A stretch of 64,000 bases of DNA from Bacteroidota bacterium (GCA_947479455.1 CANJZE010000015.1:1-64000); one strand, 5' to 3'. Counted from the first letter of the stretch, positions 17,103-25,320 are shown. Numbers and translations are program-made. The notes: generated by a model not told the origin, from the letters alone.

Positions 17103-18245
17103 ATGAAAAATAAATTTCTTTTAGGCTTGTTTTTTGGCGCACTAAGCCTTTCATTCATGATAGTGGAAGTGTACCTCGACAAATTTGTTTTTACACAAAA
17201 CAATTACCAGGGTAAAGTGCTATGCTCTTTAAGGCAAAAAATGTTAGAAAAACAATTGCCTGATTATGTTGAACAACCTTTCTTAGGGTATTCAAATTCT
17301 CCTACACCAGTAAATAACGACTCTACATTTGCCGTCAACTCATTAGGCTTGAAACGGCTTGAAAAAACGACCTTAAAAAAAGCGGATAGCACCTATAGAA
17401 TATTGTTTCTTGGCGGACCTTCTACTTGGGGTATGGTCAACAACTTGAAAGACACTTATCCAATGATATTGGAAAAGCTATTGAACGAAAAAAGAGATTC
17501 CCCGGTCAACCATCAGTATAAAAAGTATGAATGTTTAAATGCAGGCTTGCGAGGAGCCGCCTCTGCCGATTTGCTAGTTCAATACTTATTCAAGTTTCAA
17601 TATTTAGAACCGGACCTCATAGTTATTCATGCAGGATTTAACGATGCCTTCACTTACCTCTGCCAAGCCTACCAAGTACAATACCAACCCGATTATCACA
17701 CGGTAAAGAGAATTTATCAGGAACCCAATTATGACTTCGGTATGTTTCGGCATTTGTTCGTTTCAAAAGCCATTAGTTATATGGCAATAAAAATTTTTTA
17801 TCACGATTTTATAACATCTGCTCCGCCTTACAATCCCTTTTTTCAATTTAGAAACTATAACCTTTGGTTTGAAGCGGGCAATGATTCTATTTTCTCTACC
17901 CATTACAATGCTCTTTACAACAATGTCAGAAATTTGGTTGCCGTAGCTTCATCTAAAAATCAAAAGGTGTTATTGGTTCCTGAATTTTACTACAAATACG
18001 ACCCACTATTTGGCAAAGAAAATCAGCAAATGTTTGAACAAGGAATAGCGATGAATGATTCTTTTTTTAGAAAAATTTCTGTAGAAATGAAAGTCCCTCT
18101 TTGTACGTTACCTATCCAAAATTTTTCTGCCGAAATGTTCCTCCCAAATGAAGACCGATATGTAAACGAAAAAGGGGAGGCGATGAAAGCAAAATTGATT
18201 CTTCCCTATGTGGAAAAAATTATAGCCTCGACTTATTTACCTTAA
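17103..18245 (+). CDS. SGNH/GDSL-like hydrolase, membrane-anchored, atypical catalytic end
   Basis: 380 aa, 11 bases after the fused ATPase. An N-terminal hydrophobic segment (residues 4-23) is a signal anchor, placing the rest in the periplasm. Block I is FLGGPSTWG with the putative Ser107; block II LNAGLRG (Gly148); block III IHAGFND (Asn180). The usual C-terminal DxxH(L/F)(T/N)xxG motif reads DRYVNEKG (351-358), so the catalytic His appears replaced by Tyr or Val. Relatives act as O-acetyl-esterases or O-acyltransferases on glycans. It may be an altered or non-hydrolytic member. It ends 4 bases from the convergent PhyH gene. Confidence 0.72.
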   Translation: MKNKFLLGLFFGALSLSFMIVEVYLDKFVFTQNNYQGKVLCSLRQKMLEKQLPDYVEQPFLGYSNSPTPVNNDSTFAVNSLGLKRLEKTTLKKADSTYRILFLGGPSTWGMVNNLKDTYPMILEKLLNEKRDSPVNHQYKKYECLNAGLRGAASADLLVQYLFKFQYLEPDLIVIHAGFNDAFTYLCQAYQVQYQPDYHTVKRIYQEPNYDFGMFRHLFVSKAISYMAIKIFYHDFITSAPPYNPFFQFRNYNLWFEAGNDSIFSTHYNALYNNVRNLVAVASSKNQKVLLVPEFYYKYDPLFGKENQQMFEQGIAMNDSFFRKISVEMKVPLCTLPIQNFSAEMFLPNEDRYVNEKGEAMKAKLILPYVEKIIASTYLP

Positions 18246-18249
18246 GGCA

Positions 18250-19245
18250 TTACTTAGCAAATCGATCATCAAGTGCTGCTTGCAATGGAGTTGGTTGCAA
18301 CAACGTTGCTACATTAGTGGCTGGTACATGGTATTTTTTACAAAGAGATAAAAAACTACCCTCCGTCATTTGAGTTGTGTCCCATTTCACAAACCCTATA
18401 CTTTTCCCCGTTTCCGGACGGCAGTGGCAATCATGTTTAAAATTGGGATAGGTGAGTAAAAAGTCGGAGCTCTGCTCAATTAATTCAATTGCACTATTCG
18501 AACTTTCGGGGTCTTTAAAACATGAAATGAGCGGGGCATCAATGGGATAAACGCCAGACATAACCACAACTCTATCTTTCCCAGAAGTATTGATGCCCGA
18601 ATTATGCACCAAACGATTATCGAACAATAAAATGTCTCCTCTCTTCAATTCTATCGGTTGAAGATATTTGCGTATGGTATTCTCAATGTTGTGAAATGGT
18701 GGCTCAAAAGAAATTCCCCGATATGGCGAAAACATTTTATGGCTATGTGGTACTACACACAGGCAGCCGTTTTGCATGTTCGTGTCTTGAAGGGGTATCC
18801 AAACCGAAAGGTTGGAGTATTTTGTTTCGTCAATGCCCGTAGAGTCTTGGTGCAAACAAAATTCACTTTCAGGTCCGCTTACTTTCGCAATAAAAGAGTT
18901 TAAGACAACTTTATAATCAGAAAAAAGAGAATTGTAAACTGGTTTTAAAAGTTCATTGATGCCTTCATGTACTTTTTTTCGGTATTCAATATCGCGCGAA
19001 TAAACGCTGTAGAACATACCGCCCGTTACAATATCAAAATTATGGAGCTGTGCATACAAGTCGCTAAGTTTTTGGATGGTAGAATTTTCAAGACGACCTG
19101 CCACGATATAGCCTGTATCTAAAAGAATATTTTCTGCCTCTTCGTTTTGAACAAAAGTGCGCCTTACAGGACTCCAATTTTTAGTTATTGAATCGGATGT
19201 TGTAAAATACTTTTTTATGAAGTCAGCTACCATAGTTGTTGTCAT
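18250..19245 (-). CDS. PhyH-type Fe(II)/2-oxoglutarate dioxygenase 5
   Basis: 331 aa, with about 40 extra N-terminal residues compared with the three tandem copies. Triad His132/Asp134 (CLHQDST) and His214 (LVHNSG), with Arg225 (KDRVV), all present. A C-terminal extension carries HDCHCRPETGK. It is last in a three-gene minus-strand unit (permease, oxidoreductase, this gene) and convergent with the SGNH-like gene, with only 4 bases between the stops and no terminator hairpin visible. It is the fifth PhyH domain of the locus. Confidence 0.87.
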   Translation of the reverse strand: MTTTMVADFIKKYFTTSDSITKNWSPVRRTFVQNEEAENILLDTGYIVAGRLENSTIQKLSDLYAQLHNFDIVTGGMFYSVYSRDIEYRKKVHEGINELLKPVYNSLFSDYKVVLNSFIAKVSGPESEFCLHQDSTGIDETKYSNLSVWIPLQDTNMQNGCLCVVPHSHKMFSPYRGISFEPPFHNIENTIRKYLQPIELKRGDILLFDNRLVHNSGINTSGKDRVVVMSGVYPIDAPLISCFKDPESSNSAIELIEQSSDFLLTYPNFKHDCHCRPETGKSIGFVKWDTTQMTEGSFLSLCKKYHVPATNVATLLQPTPLQAALDDRFAK

Positions 19246-19296
19246 TAGTCAAAAGTAAGCATTTTAAAATTGTCACTTTCGGTGTAAATCGTTGCA

Positions 19297-20313
19297 CTAA
19301 CCATTCAATCTAATCTGTTTTCCCAACTGCGCGTTGGAAGAGTAAGCACTATCAACTATTTGCCAAATTTTTTCGGATAGTTCAAATTCGCTTGGCAATT
19401 TTCTCTTTTCGCGAATGCACTTGATGAACTCCTCTAATTCATTGATGAGTGGTTCAGGATAATTTACATTAGGGATAAGGATATCTCCACTTTTAACCGC
19501 TAATTGAAAACTTCCAAAATCGCTCGAAAGGGATTGATATTCCCGGTCTGATTTTATGATGCGTAGTTTTTCAGAAGTTTGCACGTCATCAAATATCATC
19601 ATGCATTTGTCTCCGGTTATTTCAATAATGCGTTGCTTTAGCGGGCTAACCCAAGAAACATGCACGCTGGCAATTATTCCATTTGCATATCCCATTTGCA
19701 TAAAAGCCATATCTGCATGTCCCTTTCCTAAAATAGCTCTGGTTGTGCAACTTACCCATTCGGGCATACCCATCCAGTACAGTAAAATGGAAATATCATG
19801 CGAGGCTAAATCATTCACCACATCTACATCGTGCCGAACCAATCCATGTCCTGTTCTTTTGAAAGTGAGGTACTGCATTTTGCCTAATTCACCGTTTACA
19901 ATGGCTTGCTTAATGTGGCGAACCACAGAGTTAAACAGAAAAGTAAAACCGACTAAAAGAGTTAGATTTTTTTTATCAGCTAAATCGTGCAAAGTTTTTA
20001 TCTCCTCTTTTTTATCGCTCAAAACCTTTTCACACAAAACATGTTTGCCATTTTCAAGTGCAAACTTTACAATTTCGAAATGAGTAGATACTGGTGTGGC
20101 AACAACGACAGCTTCAATTTCTTTCGTATTCAGTAACTCATTTGTGTCTGTTACATTCTTTACATGAGGATATTGTTGCCTAATTTGTTCAATGCGTTTT
20201 GCATCTGAATCGGCTATTGCAAATAATTTACAATTTGCACTGTTATCTATAATCCGTGCAAAATTTTGCCCCCAATAACCGCAACCAATCAATCCAATAT
20301 TTATTTTCTTCAT
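19297..20313 (-). CDS. Gfo/Idh/MocA family sugar oxidoreductase
   Basis: 338 aa. The ATG at 20313 (MKKINIGLIGCGYWGQNFAR) is chosen over an upstream ATG because the Rossmann fold starts immediately. The GLIGCGYWG dinucleotide motif, a CEKVLS segment (the usual EKP Lys context, with Val for Pro) and NDLASHDISIL (the catalytic His region) are present. Relatives such as WbpB/WlbA oxidise nucleotide-linked sugars at C3 in surface-glycan pathways. Its place between the Wzm-like permease and a PhyH gene supports a nucleotide-sugar role. The C-terminal domain is of normal length. Confidence 0.85.
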   Translation of the reverse strand: MKKINIGLIGCGYWGQNFARIIDNSANCKLFAIADSDAKRIEQIRQQYPHVKNVTDTNELLNTKEIEAVVVATPVSTHFEIVKFALENGKHVLCEKVLSDKKEEIKTLHDLADKKNLTLLVGFTFLFNSVVRHIKQAIVNGELGKMQYLTFKRTGHGLVRHDVDVVNDLASHDISILLYWMGMPEWVSCTTRAILGKGHADMAFMQMGYANGIIASVHVSWVSPLKQRIIEITGDKCMMIFDDVQTSEKLRIIKSDREYQSLSSDFGSFQLAVKSGDILIPNVNYPEPLINELEEFIKCIREKRKLPSEFELSEKIWQIVDSAYSSNAQLGKQIRLNG

Positions 20314-20424
20314 AGTATTAAGAAGCGAATCAATCAATACTTCCGTCTTAGTCTGTACTTGTTTGAGGTTTTGTGTTTTAAAAAGGTGAAGATTAGAGAT
20401 AGATTAGTCTCATTACAAAAGCAA

Positions 20425-21240
20425 TTAAGCATAATCAACCATACTGTCTTCTACTTGGCTAAAATACCACGTACCTACTATCATTACCGCAACCATAATG
20501 AATATAGATGTCCAATAAAAAAATTCAGGGAACGGTTCTCCTAAAAGTGCAAAACGGTAACCCTTAATAATACCGGCCATAGGATTAGCATAAACAAAGG
20601 CTTCATAACCCGCAGGAATAATTGTGGTTGGAAAAAAAACTGGGGTTACCCAAACGCCAATGCCAATGATGGTTGGCAAAATTTGATTCAAATCGCGAAA
20701 GCGAATACTCAATGCGTTCATCCAGATGGCTACCGCATAGCCGCAAAGAATATTCAGTAAAATAAAAAGCGGTAACGTAAATAGGTTGACAGAAAAACCT
20801 ACGCGCTCATACGCCATTAGCAAGAGCAGAATCATGAAGGAAATGCCTGCTTCTACACAAGCGATAATGATTTTTGATAAAGGCAAAATGAGTTTTGGGA
20901 AATACATTTTGCGAATCAAATTTTGCTTTTGCACAATAGCGGTCGATGCATTATTGGTAATGTTTGAAAATAAATTCCATGCTATCATACCTGTGAAAGC
21001 GAATAAATAATAAGGGGTTTGTGTCGCTACGTGCAAAAAGAACTTGAAAATAATCGTAAATATCATGAGTGTAACTAACGGTCTAATTACCGTCCACAAT
21101 ATTCCAAAATAAGTTTGGGCATACATCGTTTTTAGTTCTTGTTGAGCAAAAACCCAAATAAGACTGCGAAATTTCATCAACTCTTTCCAATATTCCTTCG
21201 CTGAAATTGGTTTTGATGTAATAATTTTTACGTTTTGCAT
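20425..21240 (-). CDS. ABC-2 type polysaccharide/polyol phosphate export permease (Wzm-like)
   Basis: 271 aa with six predicted membrane helices. The N-terminal amphipathic region YWKELMKFRSLIWVFAQQELK and ending motif NPMAGIIKGYRFALLG are typical for the Wzm/TagG/KpsM family. It should pair with an ATPase of the Wzt type; the only one in the window is the fused protein at 15148-17091 on the other strand. Its start lies one base from the end of the truncated MCE fragment, so the present promoter may lie in that fragment (TATCTTTA, near 21247-21254) or be the old mla promoter. The product would export an undecaprenol-linked glycan. Confidence 0.88.
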   Translation of the reverse strand: MQNVKIITSKPISAKEYWKELMKFRSLIWVFAQQELKTMYAQTYFGILWTVIRPLVTLMIFTIIFKFFLHVATQTPYYLFAFTGMIAWNLFSNITNNASTAIVQKQNLIRKMYFPKLILPLSKIIIACVEAGISFMILLLLMAYERVGFSVNLFTLPLFILLNILCGYAVAIWMNALSIRFRDLNQILPTIIGIGVWVTPVFFPTTIIPAGYEAFVYANPMAGIIKGYRFALLGEPFPEFFYWTSIFIMVAVMIVGTWYFSQVEDSMVDYA

Positions 21241-21241
21241 G

Positions 21242-21424
21242 CTAAAGATAAAAAAACCCTGTGGAAGAATAAATGAAAATAAGGAAAATTCCTTTTACAT
21301 GAAAAGTTTTAGTGAACAGATTTTGTCGGTTTCCAATAAAGTAAATGACAAAAATGAATAGCGCGATAGCGATTGAAACAAATACTCCGAGCCGTATTTT
21401 ATTTCCTGTTTGTTTGTTTTCCAT
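21242..21424 (-). pseudogene. Truncated MCE-family (MlaD-like) gene, N-terminal fragment
   Basis: 60 aa. Residues 1-47 (MENKQTGNKIRLGVF, a single membrane helix, then YFIGNRQNLFTKTFHVKGIF) are the N-terminus of an MCE/MlaD protein of Bacteroidota type. The remaining residues (LIFIYSSTGFFYL) do not resemble the MCE domain, and the frame stops. Full MCE proteins of this kind are about 300 residues or longer. The gene follows mlaE and mlaF on the same strand in the normal order, so this is the broken third gene. The break, near 21280-21290, coincides with the edge of the glycan-export locus. No missing C-terminal part is seen elsewhere in the window. Confidence 0.75.
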
Positions 21425-21455
21425 GTTAAGTTTCTTTAAGCGTGATAATTATTTT

Positions 21456-21523
21456 TTACACAAGGGCGCAAAGACACGAAGTGTCTTAACCATAATTCTT
21501 TGCGCCTTCGCGTCTTTGTGTAA
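21456..21523. repeat. Nested inverted repeat between mlaF and the mce fragment
   Basis: Outer arms TTACACAA/TTGTGTAA and inner arms GGCGCAAAG/CTTTGCGCC frame a short spacer. This composition (CGCAAAGACACGAAG) is like small interspersed palindromes of Bacteroidota. It falls inside what should be one mla operon and could also attenuate transcription. Confidence 0.65.
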
Positions 21524-21529
21524 ATACTT

Positions 21530-22300
21530 CTATTCAAAAAATGAGCGCACCCATTTGTCTTCCGATTTTTCTAATTCTTTATAAGTTCCTTCTGCTACAA
21601 ACACTCCATCTTTTAAAACCAAAATTCTGTTGGCAGTAATACGCGCGCATTCTATATCGTGAGTAATTATGATAGCGGTGGTTTTGAATTCCTTCTGAAC
21701 TTCCAAAATCAGCTTGCTAATTTCTTTCGAAGTAATAGGGTCAAGACCGGTGGTGGGTTCATCGTATAAAATGATTTCGGGTTTCAGAATCATGGTGCGT
21801 GCTAAACCAACCCGCTTACGCATACCACCAGAAAGTTCAGAAGGCACTAGGTCAATCGCTTCTGCAAGTCCAACACTTTTCAGTGCTTCTTCTACTAATT
21901 TATTTTTCTCTTCCTGTGTTTGCTTTTTTATTTGTCGCAGCGGGAACTCTAAATTTTCGCGAACGCTCATAGAATCATACAGCGCAGCACTTTGAAACAG
22001 AAATCCAATCTTTTTTCGTATTGCATTTAGTGCTTCATCTTTTAATGAAAGCACATCTTCTCCCAACACAATTACTTTTCCTTCATCCGCATCTAACAAA
22101 CGCACTAAGCATTTTATCAGAACTGATTTGCCACTTCCCGATTTACCGAGCACTACTACATTCTCTCCTTTCGTTACTTTTAAATTTGCACCGGTCAGCA
22201 CATGATTATCGCCAAATGAAATGTGTAAGTTTTCTATTTCTACAACCGTTTCACCGGCTGTAGTTTTTTTCTCAGTAATATTTTCAGTAGCTGTTTCCAT
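21530..22300 (-). CDS. mlaF: Mla-type ABC transporter ATPase
   Basis: 256 aa. Walker A LGKSGSGKSV (51-60), signature LSGGMRKRVGLART, Walker B IILYDEPTTGLD and H-loop IITHD identify an MlaF-type ATPase that powers phospholipid transport between the membranes. It lies 3 bases after the mlaE-like gene and before the truncated MCE gene, the normal order in Bacteroidota. With the substrate-binding MCE subunit broken, this transporter may be non-functional or may use an MCE protein encoded elsewhere. Confidence 0.93.
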   Translation of the reverse strand: METATENITEKKTTAGETVVEIENLHISFGDNHVLTGANLKVTKGENVVVLGKSGSGKSVLIKCLVRLLDADEGKVIVLGEDVLSLKDEALNAIRKKIGFLFQSAALYDSMSVRENLEFPLRQIKKQTQEEKNKLVEEALKSVGLAEAIDLVPSELSGGMRKRVGLARTMILKPEIILYDEPTTGLDPITSKEISKLILEVQKEFKTTAIIITHDIECARITANRILVLKDGVFVAEGTYKELEKSEDKWVRSFFE

Positions 22301-22303
22301 AAT

Positions 22304-23083
22304 TTATTTCATGAAGAAGCTCGCTAACTGAACGGCTATCAGGTCAATGATGAAAACACAAAGTGAACCAACTACTACAGCTGAGTTTGCGGCAAGTCCA
22401 ACGCCTTCGGTTCCCTTTTTACAGGTGTAACCTTTGTAGCAAGCTATGGTGGCAATGGCAAATCCAAAAAAGAAAGTTTTGATAAAAGCGGGAAGCACAT
22501 CAGCAAAATCGAGACTGTCGAATGCTTGTGAAAAATATAGGCGAATACCTACATCGCCCATAATATTTACCCCAATGTATGAACCGAACAAACCTACTGC
22601 ATCGGCAAAAATTACCAGCAATGGAATCATAAGCATGGCTGCAAGAATTCTTGTTACCACTAAAAATTTAAACGGATTAGTGCCGGAAACTTCCATCGCA
22701 TCAATCTGCTCAGTAACTTTCATAGAGGCGAGTTCGGCACCAATGCCCGAACCAACTTTACCCGCGCAAATCAATGCTGTAATCACCGGTCCTATTTCGC
22801 GAATGAGTGAAATGGCAACCATTCCAGGCAACCACGACTCTGCACCAAAGCGTGCCAATGTTGGGCGCGATTGAATGGTAAGTACCAAGCCCATGATAAA
22901 ACCGGTAACTGCAACTAAGCTCAACGATTTGTAACCGATAATGAATGACTGTTTCAGAATTTCGGAAAACTCATAAGGCGGTAGAAAAACGTTTCTGAAA
23001 AACTTTCCGGTGAAACGTGTTAGTTCTGCTACTTCAATAAAGAAGTCGTCAAGTCCCGGTGGTATGGGAAATGTTTTTTGCAT
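22304..23083 (-). CDS. mlaE: Mla-type ABC transporter permease
   Basis: 259 aa, MlaE/YrbE family: about five membrane helices with the family hallmark ALICAGKVGSGIGAELASMKVTEQIDAMEVSG, here at about residues 120-155. It forms the inner-membrane channel of the phospholipid-transport complex with MlaF. It starts 6 bases downstream of the Dps stop, so Dps, mlaE and mlaF may share transcription. Confidence 0.93.
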   Translation of the reverse strand: MQKTFPIPPGLDDFFIEVAELTRFTGKFFRNVFLPPYEFSEILKQSFIIGYKSLSLVAVTGFIMGLVLTIQSRPTLARFGAESWLPGMVAISLIREIGPVITALICAGKVGSGIGAELASMKVTEQIDAMEVSGTNPFKFLVVTRILAAMLMIPLLVIFADAVGLFGSYIGVNIMGDVGIRLYFSQAFDSLDFADVLPAFIKTFFFGFAIATIACYKGYTCKKGTEGVGLAANSAVVVGSLCVFIIDLIAVQLASFFMK

Positions 23084-23089
23084 GGAATG

Positions 23090-23563
23090 TTACGCTAAAT
23101 ATCTTCTTAGAGTCCATGCAATAGTTTCGTGTTGCTCCATTAAGCCAGTGAGAAAATCGGCTGTTCCCGCATCTTTGTATTTGTCTGCACATTGGTCAAC
23201 TCCTTTGCGCAAAGCAATGATGCACGTTTCGTGGTCGCGCAATAATTCCTTCAACATTTCTTTCGATGAAGGATATTTGCCCGGTGATTCTTTTAGTTGT
23301 GTAAGTTTTGCAAACTCACTCATGGTGCCAATGGCAGGGATTCCTAATTTGTTGATGCGCTCTGCAATTTCATCAATGGCTTCTTCTAACTGCTTGTATT
23401 GCCCTTCGAATAATTTGTGCAACTCCATAAAACTTTCACCGTTTACATTCCAATGAAATTTACGGGTCTTGGTGTAAAGCGTTACGCTATCTGCAAGTAC
23501 TACTGAGAGAAGATTCGTTACGTTCTTCAATTGCTTTTCGGAAATGCCAATGTTTGGTTTCAT
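23090..23563 (-). CDS. dps: Dps/ferritin-like DNA-binding stress protein
   Basis: 157 aa from ATG 23563; an upstream start would add a KQKQKQK-like translation of a T-rich leader. The ferroxidase pattern TRKFHWNVNGESFMELHKLF...DEIAERI is conserved, so it should form a 12-mer that oxidises and stores iron and shields DNA under oxidative or starvation stress. It stands between the stress-type small genes and the mla genes, all on the minus strand. Its leader is a long A-rich stretch (T-rich on the plus strand, 23564-23588). Confidence 0.9.
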   Translation of the reverse strand: MKPNIGISEKQLKNVTNLLSVVLADSVTLYTKTRKFHWNVNGESFMELHKLFEGQYKQLEEAIDEIAERINKLGIPAIGTMSEFAKLTQLKESPGKYPSSKEMLKELLRDHETCIIALRKGVDQCADKYKDAGTADFLTGLMEQHETIAWTLRRYLA

Positions 23564-23601
23564 ATTTTTTTGTTTTTGTTTTTGTTTTAAGAAATAGTTG
23601 G

Positions 23602-23781
23602 TCAAATTTTTTCGTTCTTATGTTTTAGATAACGTACAGATTGTTGATGTGGATCATCCATATTTTTTTCAAACTTTTTTTCATCTTTTCTATTGCGGTA
23701 GATTAACCAGGCTATCAACAAAGCGAGAAATACCGTTCCTAAAATTGAAAGCAGTACTGAACTTTGTGTAAGATTTATCAT
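23602..23781 (-). CDS. Small single-span membrane protein, 59 aa
   Basis: It starts MINLTQSSVLLSILGTVFLA, has one hydrophobic helix (about residues 9-28), then a charged tail RNRKDEKKFEKNMDDPHQQS. Its ATG overlaps the stop codon of the upstream gene by 4 bases (ATGA at 23778-23781), which strongly supports translation. I recognise no family. It is likely co-expressed with the iron-permease-like protein from the conserved stress-type promoter at 24223-24288, so it may be a small partner of it. Confidence 0.7.
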   Translation of the reverse strand: MINLTQSSVLLSILGTVFLALLIAWLIYRNRKDEKKFEKNMDDPHQQSVRYLKHKNEKI

Positions 23782-24212
23782 ATCGAAATAATTTTAGGTG
23801 GTGGTGGTGCTTCTTCTTCAGCAATAATTAAGTCGTGCGCTTTTGCCATTTCTTTCATTTCGGCACCCGATACCTGTTCGGCTTTTATCACATTATTATG
23901 TGCGTCTTTATTTGCTGTTACTAATTCATTCAACTTTAAGTGCATAGCTTGCGCAAAATGCGTGAAGGTTCGTTGAATAATAAAAAAAGAGAGAAACGTA
24001 ATAGCGATAATGACGTGGTAGATACCTTCAGTTAAGCTGGTATGTTTCCAATCATGAATGCAAAACCAAACAATGACTAAAACAAGTGCAACCATAAAAA
24101 CGATAGAGTTTCCAAACACACGCAATGCTGCATTCGCCATTCTTTCGAAAAGCGTTTCGATGGTTTTGTAGCCAACCATTATTTTATGAAGAATTCCCTT
24201 TTCGTTTTCCAT
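23778..24212 (-). CDS. Low-affinity iron permease-family membrane protein
   Basis: 144 aa from ATG 24212. Two membrane helices (about residues 38-57 and 66-85), with FCIHDWKHT between them, and a cytoplasmic tail rich in Ala, Glu and Pro. It resembles the PF04120 'low affinity iron permease' family, whose iron role in bacteria is doubtful. The conserved promoter block ends only 11 bases upstream of this ATG, so the transcript is nearly leaderless or translation starts at the internal Met 11 codons later (MVGYKTIE). Its end is coupled to the 59-aa membrane protein. Confidence 0.72.
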   Translation of the reverse strand: MENEKGILHKIMVGYKTIETLFERMANAALRVFGNSIVFMVALVLVIVWFCIHDWKHTSLTEGIYHVIIAITFLSFFIIQRTFTHFAQAMHLKLNELVTANKDAHNNVIKAEQVSGAEMKEMAKAHDLIIAEEEAPPPPKIISI

Positions 24213-24222
24213 ATTGGGTAAT

Positions 24223-24288
24223 GCAAAGGTGCTTGCATTCACCCCAAAAGCATTACAGAATTTTGAGAGAGTGTTACATCATTCACAC
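24223..24288 (-). promoter_or_regulatory. Conserved three-block promoter element, copy A
   Basis: On the minus strand: GTGTGAATGATGTAAC (24288-24273), TGTAATGC with TAATG starting 33 bases in (24255), and CACCTTTGC ending 65 bases in (24223). The same blocks at the same offsets occur in copies B, C and D. It precedes the iron-permease-like gene. Confidence 0.8.
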
Positions 24289-24349
24289 ATTCTAAAAGAG
24301 AGGAGAAGGATGGGCGGGTGACGAAAGAAAACTCGATTACAAAAAGCAA

Positions 24350-24391
24350 TAAAACAAGAGAGCCGACATGATTGCTCAAGCCGGCTTCTCT
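24350..24391 (-). terminator. Rho-independent terminator after the Cys-rich lipoprotein gene
   Basis: On the minus strand GAGAAGCCGG pairs with TCGGCTCTC (one bulged base), followed by TTGTTTT. It ends the 24415-24612 gene before promoter copy A. Confidence 0.75.
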
Positions 24392-24414
24392 ATTAACCCA
24401 CCCACTGAGTTTCT

Positions 24415-24612
24415 TTATTTCTCAATTACCCATGTGCCACCACCTGTAGCACAAGATGACACAGCCGCATCATAAGTAATGTGATTTTCTGTTGAACAGA
24501 ACTTGCTACCCGAACCACCGTTTACTTCACAGTGACCGCATTTTTTACTACACGAGTTCATGGAGATGCTCATGAAAGCACCGGCTACTAAGATTAACAA
24601 TAACTTTTTCAT
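24415..24612 (-). CDS. Small cysteine-rich lipoprotein, 65 aa
   Basis: From ATG 24612 the protein begins MKKLLLILVAGAFMSISMNSC, a lipoprotein signal with lipidated Cys21. The mature part is only about 45 residues with four further cysteines (25, 28, 39, 54) in a KKCGHCEVNGGSGSKFC context, suggesting disulfides or metal binding. I recognise no family. The gene is driven by conserved promoter copy B and ends at a clear terminator, so it is a single-gene stress-type unit. Confidence 0.75.
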   Translation of the reverse strand: MKKLLLILVAGAFMSISMNSCSKKCGHCEVNGGSGSKFCSTENHITYDAAVSSCATGGGTWVIEK

Positions 24613-24629
24613 GTTTTTAAATTTAGGTT

Positions 24630-24714
24630 GTGAATGAATTTTCACGATGCAAAGATGCTTGCCTGATGCTTGAAACCGTTACACAATTGCCGAAGAGAAT
24701 TACATCATTCACAC
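24630..24714 (-). promoter_or_regulatory. Conserved three-block promoter element, copy B
   Basis: Minus strand: GTGTGAATGATGTAAT (from 24714), TGTAACGG with TAACG at offset 33 (24681), CATCTTTGC ending at offset 65 (24649), then the inverted repeat GTGAAAATTCATTCAC at offsets 69-84 (24645-24630). It drives the Cys-rich lipoprotein gene. Confidence 0.85.
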
Positions 24715-24723
24715 GTGGTAATT

Positions 24724-25317
24724 CTATTTCCAAACATTAAACCGCAGTTTAAATTTTTTGTGCTGTAGAAGTTCGCGCCAGTCAATAAACAACAGCGCGA
24801 AGAGAAGAATAACTCCAGCAACTAAACCGGTAATAGATTTCCAGTTCACCATTCCCTGAAACAGACTCTGCGTATTTTCTGCAGCGTATTTTCCTAGGAG
24901 TACCGCAATAGTATCGCTGATCAACTTGCCTACAAAAAAAGCGGGAATGATATAGTAAGGTTTCATTTTTGCCATCCCTCCCGCTATAAAAAGAGGAGTG
25001 GTTGGCAAAGGCAACAGCGAATAAATAAAAATAGCTAAGTGACTTTTCCACCCTTTCTCTTTCAACTTCTTTCCCAAATATTGAACGTCTTCGTTCTTTG
25101 CCGGTTTGAAAATAGTTCCGGCAAGCTTGGGAATATATAGCGTAAGAATATATCGGCCGGCAATGGAACCGGCTACACCAATAAAAATTACTGCCCAGAT
25201 ATTCAACTTAAATATTACCTGCAGTAAAACCATTAAAGTAAATGCCGGTGGCAAAGGCAGCGGCACCACATCGACTGCAAAAGCAGAAACAAAAACTAAA
25301 AGATATTGCCACCACAT
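24724..25317 (-). CDS. VTT/DedA-like membrane protein
   Basis: 197 aa with five or six hydrophobic segments. The pattern GVAGSIAGRYILTLYIPKL followed by LLPLPTTPLFIAGGMAKM resembles the SNARE-associated/VTT (DedA) fold, members of which are lipid scramblase or carrier proteins of the inner membrane. It follows the 55-aa gene by 3 bases and is probably transcribed from promoter copy C. No substrate can be named. Confidence 0.68.
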   Translation of the reverse strand: MWWQYLLVFVSAFAVDVVPLPLPPAFTLMVLLQVIFKLNIWAVIFIGVAGSIAGRYILTLYIPKLAGTIFKPAKNEDVQYLGKKLKEKGWKSHLAIFIYSLLPLPTTPLFIAGGMAKMKPYYIIPAFFVGKLISDTIAVLLGKYAAENTQSLFQGMVNWKSITGLVAGVILLFALLFIDWRELLQHKKFKLRFNVWK

Positions 25318-25320
25318 GGT

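Noticed and set aside
24782-25051. Minus-strand ORF in another frame of the VTT-like gene
   Set aside because: Complete overlap with a better-supported membrane protein gene.
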